A stretch of 64,000 nt of DNA from JADCRZ01 sp037718865 (GCA_037718865.1 JBBJMP010000010.1:186001-250000); one strand, 5' to 3'. Shown: positions 33,553-42,859, counted from the stretch's first letter. Numbers and translations: made by a program. The notes: generated by a model not told the origin, from the sequence alone.

Positions 33553-33981
33553 CTACGCGTTCACCATAGACTCCTCCAAAGAAGCCTCCATCGTAATCTT
33601 GGTATTGAGCACCTTGGAAATGGGACAGTTCTCTTTCGCATCGTTTGCACATTCTTCAAACTTTTCCTTGCTTATTTCAGGAACTTTTCCTTTTACGGTT
33701 AAATGAGATTCCGTGATGGCACCTCCTACAAACGTAATATCACATCTTGTCTCCAGTTCATCAGCCGTAAAGCCTGCTTCCTGAAGGGCAAAACTTAATT
33801 TCATAGTAAAACATCCGGCGTGTGCAGCTGCAATCAACTCTTCGGGATTCGTGCCTACACCCTCTTCAAAACGCGATTTATACGAGTATTGTGTCTTGGT
33901 CAACACGGTACTTTGAGTACTTAGCTGTCCGGTACCTTCTTTTCCAGTGCCGTTCCAAACGGCTGTTGCATTACGTATCAT
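33553..33981 (-). CDS. osmC: OsmC family peroxiredoxin
   Basis: 142 residues. Both redox cysteines are present, Cys57 in AAAHAGCFTMKLSFAL and Cys119 in KENCPISKVLN, as is the helper Arg37/Glu pair in YKSRFEEGVGTNPEELI. OsmC proteins reduce organic hydroperoxides in the cytoplasm. Length and motifs match the OsmC subgroup (not Ohr). Single gene, divergent from pnuC. Confidence 0.94.
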   Translation of the reverse strand: MIRNATAVWNGTGKEGTGQLSTQSTVLTKTQYSYKSRFEEGVGTNPEELIAAAHAGCFTMKLSFALQEAGFTADELETRCDITFVGGAITESHLTVKGKVPEISKEKFEECANDAKENCPISKVLNTKITMEASLEESMVNA

Positions 33982-34081
33982 ATTATCAGATTTGGTGATT
34001 TCATAAAGATAGTTTCAATCTGTTTTCTGACACTAAAAAATTTTTCTCCTGCAGTAATATATTAATAATATTATTGTAAAT

Positions 34082-34729
34082 ATGGGCTTCCCAGAAATAT
34101 ACCATCAGTTCCTGGCAGGATTGCGGCAAACCGGCTGGCTGGAGTATACAGGCGTGTTCTTTGGTATCGGAAGCGTCTGGTTTTCAAGAAAAGAAAATAT
34201 CCTGGTGTACCCTGTCGGCCTTGTAAATACCATTATTTATTTCTTCCTGAGCCTAAAGGGACATTTAATCGGTGAAGCAGGTGTACAAATATATTATACT
34301 GCAATGAGCATTTACGGGTGGTGGCTTTGGACAAGAAAAGACCGCAGGCACCATCCGGTTGTAGTCATTACCCGGTCGACAACCTCTGAGCAGGTCACCC
34401 ATATATTATTCTTTTCAGCATTTTACATAGTGATTTTTATAGCCCTTTTGTGGCTGAAAAAATTCTTTGTTCCTGGTGCCATCCCGTGGGCAGATGCACT
34501 TGCCTCTGCTACTGCCTTTACCGGCATGTGGTTAATGGCAAAAAAGAAACTCGAAAACTGGTACTGGTGGATCGGTACCAACATTGTTTCCATTCCTTTG
34601 TATTTTGTAAAGAACTATGTATTTACCAGTGTTTATTACCTGGTATTGCTGGCAATGGCTTTCTGGGGTTTAGCGGAATGGAAAAAAAAGCTGGCGAACA
34701 GACAACAATCATCCTTTAATTCTCACTAA
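34082..34729 (+). CDS. pnuC: Nicotinamide riboside transporter PnuC
   Basis: 215 residues with seven hydrophobic segments and PnuC motifs: VYPVGLVNTIIYF, SIYGWWLWTRKD and KLENWYWWIGTNIVSIPLYF. It moves nicotinamide riboside into the cell for NAD synthesis. It is followed after 45 bp by a NadR-like kinase, the enzyme that traps the substrate by phosphorylation, so the two form a salvage operon. No TPP or NAD-type riboswitch is visible in the 100 bp before it. Confidence 0.95.
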   Translation: MGFPEIYHQFLAGLRQTGWLEYTGVFFGIGSVWFSRKENILVYPVGLVNTIIYFFLSLKGHLIGEAGVQIYYTAMSIYGWWLWTRKDRRHHPVVVITRSTTSEQVTHILFFSAFYIVIFIALLWLKKFFVPGAIPWADALASATAFTGMWLMAKKKLENWYWWIGTNIVSIPLYFVKNYVFTSVYYLVLLAMAFWGLAEWKKKLANRQQSSFNSH

Positions 34730-34774
34730 ATATTATATCAGGTACTTCCGGTATTGCGTTCAGCAAATTAAATT

Positions 34775-35311
34775 ATGAAGAAGATAGTCATCATAGGGCC
34801 TGAATCTACCGGCAAAAGTACATTATGCAGTCAGTTGGCCAATTATTACGAAACCGTTTGGGTTCCTGAGTTTGCGCGAGAATTTCTTTTGGCAAACGGA
34901 ATGAATTATTCTTATGATGACCTGCTTACGATCGCAAAAGGCCAATTAACCCTGGAAGATAATATAGCCAGGGATTTGACAAATGATCTGCTGATTATCG
35001 ATACAGACATGTACGTAATGAAAGTATGGTGCGAGTTCGTTTTTGGGAAATGTCATCATTGGATCATTGATCAGATCGCTATCCGCAGATACGACCTCTA
35101 CCTGCTTTGCAACATTGATCTTGCCTGGGTAAAGGATGAATTAAGAGAATACCCTGACCTCGAAAACAGGCAAAGGTTATATTATATCTATAAAGACATC
35201 TTAATCAACCAACCTGTTTCCTGGATTGACGTGAGGGGCAATTACGATGACCGCTTACAGACAGCGATAAAAGGCATTAATCTTCACATAAAAAGCGTTC
35301 CCCTTGAATAA
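34775..35311 (+). CDS. NadR-like ribosylnicotinamide kinase (AAA family ATPase)
   Basis: 178 residues with a P-loop GPESTGKSTLCSQLA at the N-terminus and FAREFLL, DNDLLIIDTDMYVMKVW and ENRQRLYYIYKDIL-like blocks, matching the C-terminal kinase part of NadR. It phosphorylates nicotinamide riboside to NMN. The HTH and adenylyltransferase parts of E. coli NadR are absent. The gene overlaps the next gene by 8 bp and follows pnuC. Confidence 0.9.
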   Translation: MKKIVIIGPESTGKSTLCSQLANYYETVWVPEFAREFLLANGMNYSYDDLLTIAKGQLTLEDNIARDLTNDLLIIDTDMYVMKVWCEFVFGKCHHWIIDQIAIRRYDLYLLCNIDLAWVKDELREYPDLENRQRLYYIYKDILINQPVSWIDVRGNYDDRLQTAIKGINLHIKSVPLE

Positions 35312-36998
35312 CACGTTACTCCAGAAAACAGCTATCCGCGATTTTATAAGGAAGCATTCCGTCCCCTTGTTCTTTATTACCTGGTTTGCCATAAATCTCG
35401 TCCAGGCAGCCGGAACGGAATTACTCGATGATGAAGCCTACTACTGGATCTATTCAAAGTATCTGGACTGGGGATATTTCGACCACCCTCCCGTGATCGC
35501 TCTATTGATCAAATGGGGCTATGCCTTGTTCCCAAATGAATTCGGAGTCCGCCTGCCCGTCGTTGTGCTTAGCACCCTGGCACTTGCCATCATCCATCAC
35601 CTGCTGCCGCGTAAAAATGACGGATTATTCTTTGCCATTGCCTGTTCGCTTGCCGTATTACAAATTGGCAGTATCATCGCCGCACCTGATAATCCGTTGG
35701 TTTTTTTTACAGCGCTGTTTTTCCTGATGTACAAAAGATTTATCGAAAAAATGTCATTGCGGAACGCAGTACTACTCGGACTGGTAATGGCATTACTACT
35801 GTACAGCAAATACCATGGGGTCCTTATCATCTTTTTCAGCTTATTGTCTAACCCTAAGCTACTACTTAGATACCAGGCATGGATAGCGGCTTTGACCGGG
35901 GCTTTATTATTCATACCTCACCTGTATTGGCAATATACTAACGGGTTTCCTTCGGTACATTTTCATTTATTTGAAAGAAATGCAACTTCCTACAGCTTAT
36001 CTTTTACACTGGAATATTTATTGGGACAGGTTTTTGCAGCAGGCCCGTTACTCGGTTGGCTGCTACTCTGGGCAGCGTTCAAATACAAGACAGCCAATCC
36101 CTTTGAAAAAGCGTTAAAGTTTTCAATGGTGGGCTTCTATATTTTTTTTCTGATCAGCACGTTTAAAGGAAGGGTAGAGTTAAACTGGACCATCCCGGCA
36201 TTTGTTCCGCTGATCATATTGTGTCACCAGTATATGTTGAATCATCAAAAGGGGAAACGTATTCTTCTTCAATTTGCGCCATTTACCCTGGTGCTGGTTT
36301 TAGCGGTACGGGCTTACATGCTACTGAATTTTCAGCCGATCGATGCTTTCCCCAAAGATGAGTTCCATTATAATAATCTGGTCGCTGCAAGCATCTATAA
36401 AAAAACCAATGGCCTTCCTGCGGTTTTTATTAATTCTTATCAAAAAGCATCTAAGTATTGGTTTTATTCAGGAGTTGTTGCTTACTCATTGAATACGCCA
36501 ACTTACCGCAGGAATAACTTTAACTTCTGGCCTTTAGAAGATTCCCTGTTTGGCAAAAAGATCGCCGCCGTTGATTATGCTTATATCAACCGCGGGATCA
36601 GGGTAACCCCCATTGAAGATGCAGACAGCATTATAACGGATTTTTATTACTCCTTTTCAAAAGTAAAAATCGACTGTAACAAAACCAGAGAAGTAACCAA
36701 TAACGTGATCAGTAATTATGCGCTTACCGTTTTTTCAGAAGACGCTCATCTTAAGGCTTATCAACTACCAAACATCCGTTCAGCAAAGATTGAACTGTGG
36801 ATCTTAAAGAATGGCAAAAAGTATAGACGTTTCCCGACAAACATTATACTTTCAAACATCACAGAAAAGGAACAAATTATATACGCAACTTTCCCCGTAA
36901 AACTTGCTCCCGGCGAATACATCGCAAGGTTTGGCCTTCCTTCTGCGTTAATTTATCCTTCGTTAAACAGCAGAACTATCCGGTTAAGGGTTTATTGA
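35304..36998 (+). CDS. Glycosyltransferase family 39 (ArnT/PMT-like), membrane
   Basis: 564 residues from a TTG at 35304 that overlaps the previous stop; no other suitable start is near. About 8-10 membrane helices. The N-terminal periplasmic loop has the acidic catalytic motif LLDDEAYYWIYSKYLDWGYFDHPP, characteristic of GT39/PMT_2 and ArnT-like enzymes that use polyprenyl-phosphate sugars. The C-terminal 200 residues form a soluble periplasmic domain. The acceptor is unknown; lipid A, proteins or other lipids are possible. It converges with mtgA and overlaps it by 7 bp. Confidence 0.92.
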   Translation: MNNTLLQKTAIRDFIRKHSVPLFFITWFAINLVQAAGTELLDDEAYYWIYSKYLDWGYFDHPPVIALLIKWGYALFPNEFGVRLPVVVLSTLALAIIHHLLPRKNDGLFFAIACSLAVLQIGSIIAAPDNPLVFFTALFFLMYKRFIEKMSLRNAVLLGLVMALLLYSKYHGVLIIFFSLLSNPKLLLRYQAWIAALTGALLFIPHLYWQYTNGFPSVHFHLFERNATSYSLSFTLEYLLGQVFAAGPLLGWLLLWAAFKYKTANPFEKALKFSMVGFYIFFLISTFKGRVELNWTIPAFVPLIILCHQYMLNHQKGKRILLQFAPFTLVLVLAVRAYMLLNFQPIDAFPKDEFHYNNLVAASIYKKTNGLPAVFINSYQKASKYWFYSGVVAYSLNTPTYRRNNFNFWPLEDSLFGKKIAAVDYAYINRGIRVTPIEDADSIITDFYYSFSKVKIDCNKTREVTNNVISNYALTVFSEDAHLKAYQLPNIRSAKIELWILKNGKKYRRFPTNIILSNITEKEQIIYATFPVKLAPGEYIARFGLPSALIYPSLNSRTIRLRVY

Positions 36999-37702
36999 TC
37001 GGGGCTGCTTATAATTCGTTTTATATCCGGATCATTTTGCAGGTTGTTCATCTGGCGCAGGATCCACGGGTAACGACCAGCCACATGCCTGGACACCGGT
37101 TTAACCGTGTACCTTTCCGGATTGGGCAGACAGGCGGCAATCATAGCCGTTTCATGCCTGGACAGCTTCAGGGCCGGCTTTTTAAAATGATGCCGTGCAG
37201 CTGCTTCAATACCAAAAATGCCTTTACCCATTTCCGCTACATTGAGATAGACTTGTAAAATTCTTTTCTTTCCCCATAACAGTTCGATCATAAAGGTGAA
37301 GTACATTTCGAGCGCTTTACGCAACCAGCTTCTACCCTGCCAAAGAAAAACATTCTTGGCTACCTGTTGACTGATTGTACTTGCGCCCCTCACACGGTTT
37401 GGTATTTTTTTGTTGTAGGAAATGGCCTTGTCTATACTCTTCCAGTCAAAACCGCTATGGTCCGCAAAAAGTTGATCTTCAGCCGCAATAACCGCTAAGC
37501 GTGCATTTACGGGCATTTCGTTCCAGTTAATATATTCCCTTTTTAGTTCATTGCCCGTCAAGAGGCTTTGTAACTGGGTTATGGTAAATAAAGGATTAAC
37601 CCATTTCAACAAAATGATATAACAAATCTGTATGATGAACAAAACAAGAAAAGTCCGTTTTATAAACCGCCAGGTACGTGGTATAAACCCTTTTGTTTTC
37701 AT
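36992..37702 (-). CDS. mtgA: Monofunctional biosynthetic peptidoglycan transglycosylase
   Basis: 236 residues: one membrane anchor (about 12-32) and a GT51 domain with the catalytic Glu in AAEDQLFADHSGFDW, GASTISQQVAKNVFLW, RKALEMYFTFMIELLWGKKR and LNVAEMGKGIFGIEAA. It polymerises lipid II into glycan strands on the periplasmic side. Length and lack of a transpeptidase domain identify MtgA. It lies 56 bp downstream of the exported hypothetical gene. Confidence 0.95.
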   Translation of the reverse strand: MKTKGFIPRTWRFIKRTFLVLFIIQICYIILLKWVNPLFTITQLQSLLTGNELKREYINWNEMPVNARLAVIAAEDQLFADHSGFDWKSIDKAISYNKKIPNRVRGASTISQQVAKNVFLWQGRSWLRKALEMYFTFMIELLWGKKRILQVYLNVAEMGKGIFGIEAAARHHFKKPALKLSRHETAMIAACLPNPERYTVKPVSRHVAGRYPWILRQMNNLQNDPDIKRIISSPDQ

Positions 37703-37758
37703 AGGTGATTATTCGGCTGCAATATTATCTGAAATTTTGAAAGTGCGGCCCGCGATTT

Positions 37759-38343
37759 TCAAAACGCCCGGGTTTTCCCTGTCTCATCCATACGAACGTA
37801 CTCAACCCGATATTTTTTTCCGTTGCGATTGTTAAATTTATGCAACCTGTTCATCATGTATCCGGCACCGGCAACACCAAAAGCAACGGCCAGGCTTTTC
37901 CTGTTTTCAGCATCACCGATCGGCTGATCCAGGTATCTTCCGTTAAGGACGTTGAGCATGCCATAACCCAGGCCGCCGATGATAAGAAGGGCTCCATTTC
38001 GTATAAAACCAAAGGAAGCCCGGTTTTCAAAAATTACCATGTCAATGTCTTTATAATGAAACCCTATAATAAAAGTTCCGAGCGTGTCTATTTTTGAAAC
38101 ACCCCAGGGAGTAGGAACTGCCCTTATGTCGTACTCCTTCACAAAAACCGAATCATTTCTAACAGCGTGCACTGAGCCGCTGATATAATTTCCATATACC
38201 GTCTGGCAACGGATTACAGCACCCGGAAAATAAGATCTGAGCGTTCGGTTGTTTCTCTTTTTCACGGTAATAAAATCAGAACCCTGAGAAAAAGCTGTTT
38301 GTGATATTAAAACAAGAATAGTAAACGACAAAAGCAAATGCAT
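37759..38343 (-). CDS. Exported protein of unknown function
   Basis: 194 residues. A signal peptide (LLLSFTILVLISQTAFSQ) is followed by a beta-rich segment (SYFPGAVIRCQTVYGNYISGSV, RNDSVFVKEYDIRAVPTPWG) and two hydrophobic glycine-rich stretches (ALLIIGGLGYGML; AVAFGVAGAGYMM). No family is recognised; proteins like this are common and uncharacterised in Chitinophagaceae. Probably in the periplasm or outer membrane. It may be co-transcribed with mtgA. Confidence 0.8.
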   Translation of the reverse strand: MHLLLSFTILVLISQTAFSQGSDFITVKKRNNRTLRSYFPGAVIRCQTVYGNYISGSVHAVRNDSVFVKEYDIRAVPTPWGVSKIDTLGTFIIGFHYKDIDMVIFENRASFGFIRNGALLIIGGLGYGMLNVLNGRYLDQPIGDAENRKSLAVAFGVAGAGYMMNRLHKFNNRNGKKYRVEYVRMDETGKTRAF

Positions 38344-38433
38344 ACTAAACTAAGTTACACCCGAACATTGGAAGGCTTGCCCATTTTTGATGATAAATAT
38401 GTTAATACGCGGCTCCTTGAAAGGGTTAAGAGA

Positions 38434-39075
38434 CTACTGAACATGCTCCACCATAAAAATCGAACCATAAAGTAAGGCTAATCCAAAGACGATAAGAATA
38501 GACCCTGATACTTTGTTGATAACAGACATGTTTCTTAGGGTCAGCCGTTCACGTAATTTACCAGCCATGATCACTTTAACTACATCGGCAGCCATGTTGA
38601 CTGCCAGGCAAATCGAGAAGATAATCATTCGTTGCCTCATCGAATGTGTAACGGCAAAGGCGGTTGCATTCAGGAGCCAGAAAAATATTACACTAGGATT
38701 AAGCGTATTGATCAAAAACCCTGACAGAGATAATTTGGCAAAATCCCTTTTCCGGAAGCGAAGCTCGTTTATGTTTAGATCTGACTTAAGTTTTACTTTC
38801 TTAACAAAAACAAAATAGGCTCCCATAGCAACCAGGAATGTACTTCCGGTGTATCCGATCAACTGTTTATACTCCAGCATTTCGGTAACCCATTCGGAAA
38901 ATACATTGCTCAGCAATACCAGTAAAATATCGCTTATCCATACACCGGCAACAAAGCTGAATCCACCTTCTTTTCCGTTATTGATACTTTGTTTGATAAT
39001 CGTAAATATGACCGGGCCTACAGCCAAGGTAAGAATAAATCCGAGAGCTAATCCTTTCAATACAGCTTCTATCAT
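38434..39075 (-). CDS. LysE/RhtB family amino acid exporter
   Basis: 213 residues with six predicted membrane helices and LysE-family blocks: LGFILTLAVGPVIFTIIKQSI at the N-terminus, FVAGVWISDILLVLLSN and SGFLINTLNPSVIFFWL. It exports an amino acid or similar small molecule across the inner membrane; the substrate is not predictable. It follows the GH3-type gene by 23 bp and is probably in the same transcript. Confidence 0.92.
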   Translation of the reverse strand: MIEAVLKGLALGFILTLAVGPVIFTIIKQSINNGKEGGFSFVAGVWISDILLVLLSNVFSEWVTEMLEYKQLIGYTGSTFLVAMGAYFVFVKKVKLKSDLNINELRFRKRDFAKLSLSGFLINTLNPSVIFFWLLNATAFAVTHSMRQRMIIFSICLAVNMAADVVKVIMAGKLRERLTLRNMSVINKVSGSILIVFGLALLYGSIFMVEHVQ

Positions 39076-39098
39076 GGTGAGCGGGGAAAGGTGAGATC

Positions 39099-40625
39099 TT
39101 AATGGTTACCATTGGCTAAAAATATCTTCCAGTCTTCATACATTCTTCCTTTTAACACACGTGGAAATTTGTGTTGTCCGCCAACTTTGCCTTTCTGACA
39201 CATAAAATCCATAAACTTGCTTTCGGGCAAAACATTTACCCGAACGTCTTTTAACGCACTTTTTCGTTCGACGGCGTAATCGTCATTTAAGGATTTGAGG
39301 TGATCGTCGATCTTTTTTCCTAAAGCACTGGAATCGACATGATCATTGCTGGCTACGTACCATTCATGTGCAAAAAAGGAGCCGTACGGTATACCCGCCA
39401 CAGTAAATTCCGGTATGGAAACATTCATCTCTTCGCTCGCTAATTGCACGGCCTTCGTCATGTTATCCACACTTAGGTGCTCGCCCACCATGCTAAGAAA
39501 ATGTTTGGTACGGCCCGTGATCACAATTTCCAAACGTTCCTTGTCTACAAAACGCACCGTGTCACCGATCAGGTACCTCCAGGCACCGGCACTGGTACTC
39601 AGGAGTAAGGCATAGTCCCTGCCTTCTTCTACCTCATGAATCATCAGGGCTTCAGGACGTTCCACCATATTACCTTCATGGTCGAAGTTTTTTTCATCAA
39701 AAGGAACGAATTCCATGAAAATGTGCTCGTTGGTAACCAACCGCATCCCTTTGGCAAATTGCCTGTCCTGGTAAGCAATAAAACCTTCGGAAGCCAGGTA
39801 GGTTTCAATATAGGTTATCGGTTTTGCCAGCAATTTTCCAAAGCCCTTTTTATACGGTTCGAAGGAAACGCCTCCATGAACAAATAGCGAGAGGTTGGGC
39901 CAGATGTCATGAATGGTATTCAGGTTGTATTGCTCGATGATCTTTTCCATGCACATCTGGATCCAGGCAGGCACACCTACTATAAAACTGATATCCCAGT
40001 TGGGAGCCTGTTCTACGATCTCCTCCAGTTTTTTGTTCCAATCCCGTTCACGTGCAATTTTTTTACCTGGTTTATAGAACGGCGTAAACCAAAATGGAAG
40101 TTTCTTCATGGTGATACCGCTCAGGTCACCGGCATAATATCCCGGCCCCTTTTGCAGGTCGGTGCTGCCACCGATCATCAGCCAGCCCTTACCTATGGAA
40201 CGAACCGGAACATTTGTATATGTGCGTAAGGTGAGCAGTTGCCTGATCATCACTATGCGGTTGCCCCGCATAAGATCGTTTGTAATGGGTATATACTTAC
40301 TGGCGGCTTCGGAAGTGCCGGAACTCAGGGCGAAATATTTTACTTTGCCCGGCCAGCATACATCAGGTATTCCTTCCAGAACCCGGTGCCACCAATCCTT
40401 GTAGAGGGTATTGTAATTATGCGTGGGCACCAGCGACTGGAATTTTTTTGCCGGGTGCTTGCTCAATAAAATTTCGTCAAACCGGTATTGCTGGCCAAAC
40501 TCCGTAAACCTTGCCTTCTTCAATAATTTCAGTAATACTTTGATCTGTTGACGTCGCGGAGAATTTACCGGAAGTCGCAATGCCCTTGCAAGGGTGTCTG
40601 GCAATGAAATATCAAACAAAGACAT
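39099..40625 (-). CDS. GH3 auxin-responsive promoter family protein (acyl-adenylate enzyme)
   Basis: 508 residues. Adenylate-forming GH3-fold blocks are visible: FALSSGTSEAASKYIPIT (phosphate-binding loop), PLNFY-equivalent YIETYLASEGFIAYQD, YLIGDTVRFVDKERLEIVITGRTKHFLSMVGEHLS. Plant GH3 enzymes join amino acids to carboxylic acid hormones; bacterial relatives are common in Bacteroidota but their substrates are not known. Cytoplasmic. It is followed by the LysE-type exporter, a pairing that might mean synthesis and export of an acyl-amino acid, which is inference. Confidence 0.92.
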   Translation of the reverse strand: MSLFDISLPDTLARALRLPVNSPRRQQIKVLLKLLKKARFTEFGQQYRFDEILLSKHPAKKFQSLVPTHNYNTLYKDWWHRVLEGIPDVCWPGKVKYFALSSGTSEAASKYIPITNDLMRGNRIVMIRQLLTLRTYTNVPVRSIGKGWLMIGGSTDLQKGPGYYAGDLSGITMKKLPFWFTPFYKPGKKIARERDWNKKLEEIVEQAPNWDISFIVGVPAWIQMCMEKIIEQYNLNTIHDIWPNLSLFVHGGVSFEPYKKGFGKLLAKPITYIETYLASEGFIAYQDRQFAKGMRLVTNEHIFMEFVPFDEKNFDHEGNMVERPEALMIHEVEEGRDYALLLSTSAGAWRYLIGDTVRFVDKERLEIVITGRTKHFLSMVGEHLSVDNMTKAVQLASEEMNVSIPEFTVAGIPYGSFFAHEWYVASNDHVDSSALGKKIDDHLKSLNDDYAVERKSALKDVRVNVLPESKFMDFMCQKGKVGGQHKFPRVLKGRMYEDWKIFLANGNH

Positions 40626-40736
40626 CAGTAGGTAACAAGCAATTTGGTTAGATGTTAAAATTAAGGCATTGAGCAGTAACGATAGAAGATATTATGTGAA
40701 AGTTTTGTTCAATAGGTTTACGGTATAATAGATTTA

Positions 40737-41921
40737 TCAGGCCAGTACTCTTCCACTGCTTTGCTTTGAATCACTGCAAACAATACTGTGAGTGCCGGCT
40801 GAATGGATCCAAAAGGAAATACTTTTAGGCAACTTTTGCATCAGGTGAATGATATGATTGTAAGAGAGACTGCCTTCGCAGAAAATTATTTCATCGGGCT
40901 GGCGACGCCGAACCAAGTCTTCCAGCTCGTTCCACTCTTTCAGGTGATTGATCTGACGGAATGTATCAGCATTCTGGTTAAGGAAAACTGTTACCTCGTG
41001 CAGGTCTTTATCAGTGCCCAGTACGATGGTCTGCACATGGCCGGCCGGTCTGGCGCTGGCCTGCTTCGTGAAAACGTTACCTGCAGCAGCTAGGGAAGCT
41101 CGCAACCAGATAGAACCTTCAATTAACCTGATGAACCAGACGGATTTATAGCCGCTGTTGTGTTTACGTACAAATTGCGCCATGGCTTTATAAAACATTT
41201 TTATGTAATGCAAACTGTGCGTTTTGGTGCTTTCGCCTTTGAAATGAATGATAGGGGGATTTGCCAGGTATTGCAATGTCTTTCCTGCCTGCCTGATCCG
41301 GAAACTCAGGTCAATATCTTCCCCGTACATAAAAAACTGTTCATCAAAATTTCCAGCTGCCTCCAGAACCTCCTTGCCGGCTAAGAAAAATGCCCCTGCA
41401 AGCACGTCTACTTCCTGGTCCTGTCTTTCACTTTGATGACCCAGGTAATAGCCGGCCAGCATCCTGGAGCGTGGAAAAATACCAGTCAGACCCGATAGCT
41501 TAAAAAAGGAGGCCTGCAAAGTAGGAAAACCTCTCTTAGACTCGGGCAGGTATCGGCCGCTGCCGTCAAGCATCCGGATCCCGCAGGCACCCACCAGCGG
41601 ATGCGACTCCATGAATCTGAGGCAATGCTGCAGGCAGTCTTCAGGAAGAATGGTATCCGGGTTTAGAAATAATACATACTTTCCCCTCGACAACCGCAGT
41701 CCCTGATTGTTTGCTTTTGCAAAACCTGTATTTTCAACGTTATCAATAAATATCACGGAGGGAAAGTCCGGCGCCAGGTATTTACAGCTTCCATCGGAAG
41801 AGGCGTTATCAATAACAAAAATTTCCGCGTCCATGTGCCGAATGGCCTTTTGTACCGAGCAAAGGCATTGCTCAAGGAAGTATTTTACATTGTAACTGAC
41901 TATGATGATGGATAATTGCAA
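40737..41921 (-). CDS. Family 2 glycosyltransferase (rhamnosyltransferase-like) with extra C-terminal domain
   Basis: 394 residues. The GT2 domain (1 to about 275) has LSIIIVSYNVKYFLEQCL, VIDNASSDGSCKYL, LFLNPDTILPEDCL (DxD-like) and FFMYGEDIDLSFRIRQAG, typical of WbbL-like rhamnosyltransferases. After a hydrophobic segment, the last 100 residues (VQTIVLGTDKDLHEVTVFLN, PDEIIFCEGSLSYNHIIHLM) resemble the Rossmann-like domain found in polyprenyl glycosylphosphotransferases. It probably acts in O-antigen or exopolysaccharide assembly. Single gene, divergent from the inositol-phosphatase-family gene. Confidence 0.92.
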   Translation of the reverse strand: MQLSIIIVSYNVKYFLEQCLCSVQKAIRHMDAEIFVIDNASSDGSCKYLAPDFPSVIFIDNVENTGFAKANNQGLRLSRGKYVLFLNPDTILPEDCLQHCLRFMESHPLVGACGIRMLDGSGRYLPESKRGFPTLQASFFKLSGLTGIFPRSRMLAGYYLGHQSERQDQEVDVLAGAFFLAGKEVLEAAGNFDEQFFMYGEDIDLSFRIRQAGKTLQYLANPPIIHFKGESTKTHSLHYIKMFYKAMAQFVRKHNSGYKSVWFIRLIEGSIWLRASLAAAGNVFTKQASARPAGHVQTIVLGTDKDLHEVTVFLNQNADTFRQINHLKEWNELEDLVRRRQPDEIIFCEGSLSYNHIIHLMQKLPKSISFWIHSAGTHSIVCSDSKQSSGRVLA

Positions 41922-41953
41922 GAGTGCAAGTTTACCATTTTTAATGGTTCTTA

Positions 41954-41977
41954 GGCCGGTGAAGCTTTGCTCCGGCC
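41954..41977. repeat. Small intergenic hairpin
   Basis: GGCCGG (41954-41959) and CCGGCC (41972-41977) with a 12-base loop, no T-run. Just after it are the words GAACTCCGAA and GAACTCCAAA, akin to the repeat after the hybrid kinase at 21,875. Confidence 0.5.
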
Positions 41978-42013
41978 ATAGAACTCCGAACCACGAACTC
42001 CAAACTTCAAATT

Positions 42014-42021
42014 ACCTATTT
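42014..42021 (+). promoter_or_regulatory. Possible -7 element before the inositol-phosphatase-family gene
   Basis: TATTTTTG matches TAnnTTTG exactly, 7 bp before the ATG at 42029. No clear -33 TTTG is found at the right distance, so support is partial. Confidence 0.35.
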
Positions 42022-42028
42022 TTGCGGC

Positions 42029-42799
42029 ATGCTAAAATCAACTCTTCTAAAAGCTACAGAAGCCGGTGCTGAGGTCCTGCGTAACTATTTTGACGGCGAG
42101 TTTACCATCTCTAATAAATCGCAGATCAATGACCTGGTTACCGAAGCCGATCTTGCATCGGAGAAGGTCATTATTCAAACGATCAAGGAGAGCTTTCCCG
42201 ATCATTTTATTTTAAGTGAGGAGGTGGGTGAGCTTAAAATGGATAGTGAGTACAAATGGTTCGTAGATCCGATCGACGGCACGGTAAATTTTGCAAATGG
42301 CATTCCCCTTTGTTGTGTAAGTATAGGATTGGAAAAAAACGGAGAGATGATCTTAGGGGCCGTATATAATCCGATTATGAAAGAATTCTTTTTTGCCCAA
42401 AAGGGCGAAGGCGCTTTTTTGAACGACAAAAAAATCAGAGTAAGTAATAAGTCGGAGGTTCTCAGGTCCTGCCTGGTAACCGGTTTTCCCTACAGTTACC
42501 TGGACATGCCGAACGGTCCTCTTCAGGTGTTTGAACGGTTCCTCAGGAAAGGCATACCTGTCAGACGGTTGGGGTCTGCGGCAATTGACCTGTGTTGGGT
42601 GGCTATTGGCCGGTTCGACGGATTTTACGAGCATAAATTACAGGCCTGGGATAGTGCTGCAGGTTCTCTGATCGTGCAGGAGGCGGGAGGGAAAGTGAGC
42701 GATTTTCAGGGAAACGCTTATACACCCTATACGCCCCAGGTTTTGGCTACCAACGGAATTATACATGAGGACATGATAGACTGGATTAATCGGGAATAA
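42029..42799 (+). CDS. suhB: Inositol monophosphatase family protein
   Basis: 256 residues. The metal-dependent phosphatase motifs are complete: EEVGE, DPIDGTVNFANGIPLCCVS (D-P-I-D-G-T) and WDSAAGSLIVQEAGGKVSDF. It hydrolyses myo-inositol phosphate or related sugar phosphates in the cytoplasm; SuhB also has regulatory roles in enterobacteria, and which applies here is not known. The thiL start follows 60 bp downstream on the same strand. Confidence 0.93.
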   Translation: MLKSTLLKATEAGAEVLRNYFDGEFTISNKSQINDLVTEADLASEKVIIQTIKESFPDHFILSEEVGELKMDSEYKWFVDPIDGTVNFANGIPLCCVSIGLEKNGEMILGAVYNPIMKEFFFAQKGEGAFLNDKKIRVSNKSEVLRSCLVTGFPYSYLDMPNGPLQVFERFLRKGIPVRRLGSAAIDLCWVAIGRFDGFYEHKLQAWDSAAGSLIVQEAGGKVSDFQGNAYTPYTPQVLATNGIIHEDMIDWINRE

Positions 42800-42800
42800 T

Positions 42801-42827
42801 ATGCGAATTTGCAAATGTGCGGATATG
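42801..42827. repeat. Dispersed repeat word (GCAAATGTGCGGAT family)
   Basis: ATGCGAATTTGCAAATGTGC and the next seven bases repeat the core of the arms at 15713-15748 and 15984-16019. Here it is a single copy in the suhB-thiL gap. Confidence 0.55.
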
Positions 42828-42859
42828 GGAATGGAAGAAATGTGCACAAAACCAGCTCA

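Noticed and set aside
33982..34081. TPP or NAD riboswitch before pnuC
   Set aside because: The 100 bp leader has none of the conserved core words and is mostly AT-rich.
42809..42859. N-terminal extension of ThiL
   Set aside because: The extra 17 codons are translated repeat DNA (GCAAATGTGCGGAT family); the start at 42860 fits ThiL length.
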